DNA from: DATKZH01 sp964475955
Lineage (GTDB): Bacteria; Planctomycetota; Planctomycetia; Pirellulales; Thermoguttaceae
Direction of reading: 5' to 3'
DNA: 64,000 nt
Assembly: GCA_964475955.1 (NCBI GenBank)
Contig: CAYYZY010000012.1
Coordinates: 1 to 64,000, forward strand
The notes under the pieces were generated by a model. It ran no database searches. It saw nothing but the letters and a program-made list of their open reading frames with translations, and was not told where the DNA came from. Both the position numbers and the translations under genes were made by a program. Shown in pieces: positions 60,322-64,000 of the stretch. Within the stretch, counting starts at the first letter, position 1. Each line of letters begins with the position of its first letter.

Positions 60322-61380
60322 ATGCTATCGGGTGTGAGCATTGTCTGCTTCGCGGCCAGCTACGGCATCGCGTTGGCCCTGGAGATCACGCGGCTTCTGT
60401 TTCGCAGCGGTCTTCGGGGGGCCATCATGCTCGGATTCGCCGGGGCCGGCCTCTTGGCGCACACCATTTACCTCTACTACCGCGCGATCCGTGCCTCCGG
60501 CTTTCCCCTCTCCAGCAGTCACGACTGGTGCCTGGTGGCCGCTTGGATCCTGGTCGCCACCTACCTCTACCTCACGTACTTCCATCCGCAGACTGCGTTC
60601 GGGCTGTTCATCCTGCCGCTGGTCCTCGGCCTGATCGCCGCCGCCACCTACCTGGCCGATCGCGAGCCGTTCCCGCGCGAACCGGCCTCGCAGGCATGGG
60701 GCGTGGTCCACTCCGCCTCGATCCTGCTGGGCACCGTGGCCGTTTTGGTCGGGTTCGTCGCCGGATTGATGTACCTCGGGCAGGCCTATCGGCTGAAGCA
60801 CAAACTGCCCCTTCAAAGGGGCCTGCGGCTCCCCAGCCTCGAGTGGCTCAAGCGAGTCAACAGCCGCGCATTGGGGATCGCCGCGCTGATGCTGGGGGCG
60901 GGCATCTTTTCGGGGGGCATTCTCAATTCGATCAACCGCGCGTCGGAGACCGAGCGCCTCCCTTGGACCGATCCGGTCGTGCTCAGCACGTTGGTCATGT
61001 TCGCATGGCTGGTGTTGTCTCTCGGGATCGGCGTCGTGTACAAGCCGGCTCGCCAGGGCAAGAAGGTCGCGCTGCTCACCCTACTCAGCTTCATCTTCCT
61101 CGTCATTGCGCTGGCCATGGTCCTCTCCGGCAAGACCCAGCACGGAGGAACGAGGCCACCGGGCGAAGCCGTGAGGGTCGAGGGGTTATGGCTGAGGGTT
61201 GAGGATTTCGAGGTGAGATCGGAACGGCTCGCACATGAAGGCCGGAAGTTGACGACCGCCGCGAGAACGCCCGCCGCACGTCTTCGCTCGCCACTCGCCA
61301 CCCGCCACTCGCCACTCGCGACTCCCCACTCCCGGCTCCCTTCTCCCCACCCCCCTCTCTCCGGGAGGGGCGCGTCATGA
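60322..61380 (+). CDS. CcsA/HemX-like cytochrome c assembly-family membrane protein
   Basis: A 352-residue membrane protein with about eight helices (VSIVCFAASYGIALALEITR to VALLTLLSFIFLVIALAMVL). The middle loop SSHDWCLVAAWILVATYLYLTY and WGVVHSASILLGTVAVLVGF match the CcsA/HemX fold. In Bacillus hemX is linked to hemA and affects HemA levels, and here hemA follows with a four-base overlap. The last 80 or so residues after the final helix are encoded by a CACTCGCC-type low-complexity tract (LATRHSPLATPHSRLPSPHP) and are unlikely to be conserved. The ATG at 60322 has GAGGAG upstream. HemX-like is preferred to a true heme-c assembly factor because of the neighbour. Confidence 0.85.
   Translation: MLSGVSIVCFAASYGIALALEITRLLFRSGLRGAIMLGFAGAGLLAHTIYLYYRAIRASGFPLSSSHDWCLVAAWILVATYLYLTYFHPQTAFGLFILPLVLGLIAAATYLADREPFPREPASQAWGVVHSASILLGTVAVLVGFVAGLMYLGQAYRLKHKLPLQRGLRLPSLEWLKRVNSRALGIAALMLGAGIFSGGILNSINRASETERLPWTDPVVLSTLVMFAWLVLSLGIGVVYKPARQGKKVALLTLLSFIFLVIALAMVLSGKTQHGGTRPPGEAVRVEGLWLRVEDFEVRSERLAHEGRKLTTAARTPAARLRSPLATRHSPLATPHSRLPSPHPPLSGRGAS
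61275..61376. repeat. Low-complexity CCACTCGCCACTC tract inside the HemX-like gene (family G)
   Basis: CGCCACTCGCCACCCGCCACTC and ACTCCCCACTCCCGGCTCCC words, the same type of tract as at 18.8 and 26.05 kb. It forms the tail codons of the HemX-like gene and ends at the hemA start codon. Confidence 0.6.
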
Positions 61381-62645
61381 AGCTCCAGGTGGTCGGCCTC
61401 AGTCATCAGAACGCGCCGATCGCGGTGCGGGAGCGCCTGGCGTTCAGCGCCGAGCAAACGCTGGAAGCGTTGGAGCAACTCCGCCGGGAGCACCCCGACG
61501 TCGAGTGCGTCTTGTTGTCGACGTGCAACCGGGTGGAGCTGTACGCGGCCGCCGAGAGGGCATCGGTGCCGACGCGTCTGGAGTTGGCGGACTTCCTGGC
61601 ACGATTCCATGGCCTGGAGGCGGATCGGCTGGTCGAGCATCTCTACCAGCGGACCGACGAGGCGGCCGCCCGACACCTGTTCACCGTCGCGTCGAGCCTC
61701 GACAGCATGGTGGTCGGCGAAGCGCAGATCCTCTCTCAGGTGAAGCAGGCCTACCAGTTGGCGACGGAGCAGCAGAGCGCCGGCCCGCTTACCCATGCTG
61801 CGTTCCAGGCCGCCCTGAAGACCGCGCGGCGCGTGGCCGGCGAGACGGCCGTGCACCAGCGTCGCGTGAGCATCCCCAGCGTGGCCGTGGCCGACTTCGC
61901 CCAGCAGATCTTCGAACGCTTCGACGACAAACACACGCTGGTGATCGGCGCCGGCGAGACGGCCGAAGAGACGCTCCGCTACCTTCGGGATCTGGGCGCC
62001 AACGACGTGACCGTGGTCAACCGCCACGCCGAGCGCGCCGGCGAGCTGGCCCGGCGATGGGGCGGACGCGTTGCCCCCTGGGAAGACCTGTGCGAAGTGC
62101 TGGCCCGGGCCGACCTGGTGATCAGCACCACGGGCGCCGAGGAGCCGATCGTCACGCTCGACCGGTTCCGAACGATCGAGGCCACTCGGTACGACCGCCC
62201 GCTGTTCGTCCTCGACCTGGCCGTGCCCCGCGACTTCGAGCCGGCCGTCGGCGACCGGCCGAGCGTCTATCTCTACTCGATCGACGACCTCCGCGAGGCG
62301 TGCGACCGGAACCGCATGGCCCGCGACAGGGCGCTGCCGGCGGCCATGCGGATCGTCGACCAGGAGACCCACCGATTCATGGCCGACTGGCACCATCGGG
62401 CCACCAGTCCCGTGATCCAACGCCTCCGTAAGGGATGGGAAAAGCCCAAGCAAGAGGAACTCGAGCGCCTGTTCAACAAGCTCCCCGACCTCGACGAGCG
62501 GGACCGGGTCGAGATCCGCCGGTCGTTCGACCGGCTGGTCAACAAGCTAATGCACCCGCCGCTCGAGTCGCTCCGCGACGAAGCCCGTCAGGGCATCCCC
62601 AGCGCGTTGGCCGATGCCCTGGCCAAGCTCTTCCGACTGGGGTAG
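61377..62645 (+). CDS. hemA: Glutamyl-tRNA reductase
   Basis: A 422-residue enzyme that reduces glutamyl-tRNA to glutamate-1-semialdehyde, the first step of heme and other tetrapyrrole synthesis by the C5 route. The catalytic cysteine is Cys 50 in LLSTCNRVELYAAAE. Other family blocks are LFTVASSLDSMVVGEAQIL, the NADPH site TLVIGAGETAEETLRYL, and NVVNR-like VTVVNRHAERAGELARRWG. The C-terminal dimerisation helices follow. Length and order are normal. The ATG overlaps the stop of the HemX-like gene (ATGA), so translation is probably coupled. Confidence 0.96.
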   Translation: MKLQVVGLSHQNAPIAVRERLAFSAEQTLEALEQLRREHPDVECVLLSTCNRVELYAAAERASVPTRLELADFLARFHGLEADRLVEHLYQRTDEAAARHLFTVASSLDSMVVGEAQILSQVKQAYQLATEQQSAGPLTHAAFQAALKTARRVAGETAVHQRRVSIPSVAVADFAQQIFERFDDKHTLVIGAGETAEETLRYLRDLGANDVTVVNRHAERAGELARRWGGRVAPWEDLCEVLARADLVISTTGAEEPIVTLDRFRTIEATRYDRPLFVLDLAVPRDFEPAVGDRPSVYLYSIDDLREACDRNRMARDRALPAAMRIVDQETHRFMADWHHRATSPVIQRLRKGWEKPKQEELERLFNKLPDLDERDRVEIRRSFDRLVNKLMHPPLESLRDEARQGIPSALADALAKLFRLG

Positions 62646-62699
62646 AAGCCGCTGGCCGGTCCTTCTCGGCCCACGGCCCGGGCGCGCGATCGGGCGGCC

Positions 62700-63998
62700 T
62701 CACGCGCCCCGGATCAGCCGCGACACGAACGCCCCGACACGGCTCGTCAGCCGACGCCACTCCACCGGAAGCAGATTCGTCTTCAAGACGCTCCTGCCCA
62801 GTGCCTGGAGCGCCAGGCCGTAACACGGGGCGAACGTGAGCGCGTTGTCGCGGAACGCCGTGGCGTTGAGCACGTGCGCGCCGACGAGCCGGCGAAACGA
62901 ATCGACCCGGCCCGTCTCGTACCCCAGATTCGCGCCGAGATAGCGGGGGAGTCCCGGCAGCTTCATCGCGTTTCCCAGCAGGAACAGCTTGTCGACTTGG
63001 GCCGCTCGGTAGATATTCATGTAGAAGCCGATCGAGCGCTGGACCTCCGTCACCAGGTCGTTGAACACGGGCCGCATGGCCTGGAAAGCCGCCTTCGGGT
63101 CTTCGGACGAGGCGACGTTGCGTTTCAAGTGCTCGGCTTTGGCGAACGTCAATCGCAACTCCTTGGTGAGCTGTCGGCTGAAGTGGTTGCCTCCCAGCGG
63201 AATGCTCCGTTGCCAGATGCGGCGCCCGTCGGTGATCATCAGGTCGGTGGCGTCGGTACCCATGCTGAGCACGACCTTGGAGGGCGGCGGGTTGTTTGGG
63301 TCGTACTCCTCGGCCGAAGGCAAATCGTCGAGCTGATCGAACACGAGGAAGTTGTACACGGCCAACGGCGCAAGCTGGACGAAGTCCGTGGTAATGCCCG
63401 CCGAGCGGAGTGGAGCGAGGGCGCGCGACAACTGGTCGCGCTTCATGGCGAAGAGGCCGACTTCGGCCTCGAGCACGAAACCGTCGGTCGCCGCGCCCGC
63501 GATCTGCTGGTAGTCCCAGGCCACGTCTTCAAGAGGGAAGGGGATCTGCTGTCTTGCCTCGAACTTGACGATCTCCGGCACGCGCTTGGTTTCGACCGAC
63601 GGCAGGAGGAAGAACCGGGCCAGGCCGTTCTGCCCCGGCACCGACATGGCGAGCCGGTCGCCGCGTACGTCGTTTCGGGCCTGGAATTGTCTGACGGCGT
63701 CGCCGACGATGGCTTCCGGCGCGGCATCGGGCTGCGTGAGGATCTTGGGGTACTCGAGGTAGTCGAACGCGTCGGCAACGATCTGGTTCGTCCCCTCGGC
63801 CGCCCGGCAGCGGATCGCCTTCAGCGCGGCGTTGCCCACCTCAATCCCCCAAACCGCTCTGCCGGAGGCTTGGACCGGCGGGCCGGGGATCGACGCCGCC
63901 GTGCGCCGCGAGGACGCCGGTCGACGGGCGCCCGGCGCGGGCTTCTCGGGCGACGATGCCGGCTTCTGGACCGCGCGCTCGATCGGGGTCGCCGACAC
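62700..63998 (-). CDS. pilM: PilM-like type IV pilus assembly ATPase (possibly partial)
   Basis: A protein of at least 432 residues, reading to the window edge. The actin-like ATPase core begins near 48 (VWGIEVGNAALKAIRC) and has SVPGQNGLARFFLLPSVE, FEARQQIPFPLEDVAWDYQ, SMGTDATDLMITDGRRIWQRS and KLFLLGNAMKLPGLPRYL, all typical of PilM, the cytoplasmic ring partner of PilN. A Pro/Ala/Arg-rich stretch of about 45 residues precedes the core, unusual for PilM. The GTG at 63998 is the first start visible, so the true start may lie outside the window. It is convergent with hemA, 54 bases apart. Confidence 0.88.
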   Translation of the reverse strand: MSATPIERAVQKPASSPEKPAPGARRPASSRRTAASIPGPPVQASGRAVWGIEVGNAALKAIRCRAAEGTNQIVADAFDYLEYPKILTQPDAAPEAIVGDAVRQFQARNDVRGDRLAMSVPGQNGLARFFLLPSVETKRVPEIVKFEARQQIPFPLEDVAWDYQQIAGAATDGFVLEAEVGLFAMKRDQLSRALAPLRSAGITTDFVQLAPLAVYNFLVFDQLDDLPSAEEYDPNNPPPSKVVLSMGTDATDLMITDGRRIWQRSIPLGGNHFSRQLTKELRLTFAKAEHLKRNVASSEDPKAAFQAMRPVFNDLVTEVQRSIGFYMNIYRAAQVDKLFLLGNAMKLPGLPRYLGANLGYETGRVDSFRRLVGAHVLNATAFRDNALTFAPCYGLALQALGRSVLKTNLLPVEWRRLTSRVGAFVSRLIRGA

Positions 63999-64000
63999 GA

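Overview
The window is 64 kb of GC-rich bacterial chromosome with about 46 protein genes, one tRNA and an unusually dense set of short palindromic repeats. Everything points to a member of the Planctomycetota, probably Pirellulales-like. The evidence is two Ser/Thr kinases sharing an N-terminal module I associate with planctomycetes and carrying DLG in place of DFG, a Tat-exported Fuc-isomerase-fold protein, and an RDD/SpoIIM/DUF4129 membrane cluster. RNase Y with YmdB, many N-terminally anchored hypotheticals and a small Gln/Asp-rich protein fit the same picture. The lineage is inferred from gene content; no rRNA is present. I see no phage, plasmid, CRISPR or transposase gene, so this looks like core chromosome decorated by small non-autonomous repeats.

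Layout. 0.5-6.5 kb: a methyltransferase fused behind an exported heparinase-like region, a Tat-exported protein, tRNA-Gly(CCC), a secreted beta-helix protein and YmdB. 6.6-19.7 kb: RNase Y, TilS, an NCS1 transporter, an ArnT-like glycosyltransferase, a giant AsmA-like protein, a small conserved protein, DapF and a DUF374 acyltransferase. 19.8-31.8 kb: RibBA, a 34-cysteine lipoprotein, a benzoylformate-decarboxylase-like ThDP enzyme, a membrane-fused spermidine synthase homologue, a PIN-TRAM membrane protein, a HIT protein, ScpA, an RNase Z-like hydrolase and an ornithine cyclodeaminase homologue. 31.8-43.0 kb is a signalling region: a Ser/Thr kinase divergent from a hybrid His kinase, an SGNH-like protein, a superoxide dismutase remnant, an alpha/alpha-toroid-methyltransferase fusion and a second Ser/Thr kinase. 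43.2-48.7 kb: a minus-strand run of RDD, SpoIIM, a membrane protein, DUF4129 and a glycosyltransferase, split by two copies of one palindromic element. 48.9-52.4 kb: an SDR, a receiver-HATPase protein, a STAS protein and an aminotransferase. 52.4-64 kb: a two-gene operon of unknown function (1327 and 655 residues), a BamB-like lipoprotein, a HemX-like protein with HemA, and PilM at the edge.

How genes fit together. rny-ymdB repeats the Bacillus ymdA-ymdB order. ccsA/hemX-like and hemA overlap by ATGA and form a tetrapyrrole unit. The receiver-HATPase and STAS genes look like a partner-switching module whose STAS protein lacks the usual phosphorylatable serine and overlaps an aminotransferase gene. 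The most notable points are: the sod remnant, whose promoter and ribosome binding site survive although only 32 recognisable codons remain next to a repeat; the paired palindromic elements, one of which supplies the start codon of a glycosyltransferase gene; the two separate methyltransferase fusions; and the unrecognised 1327/655-residue operon.
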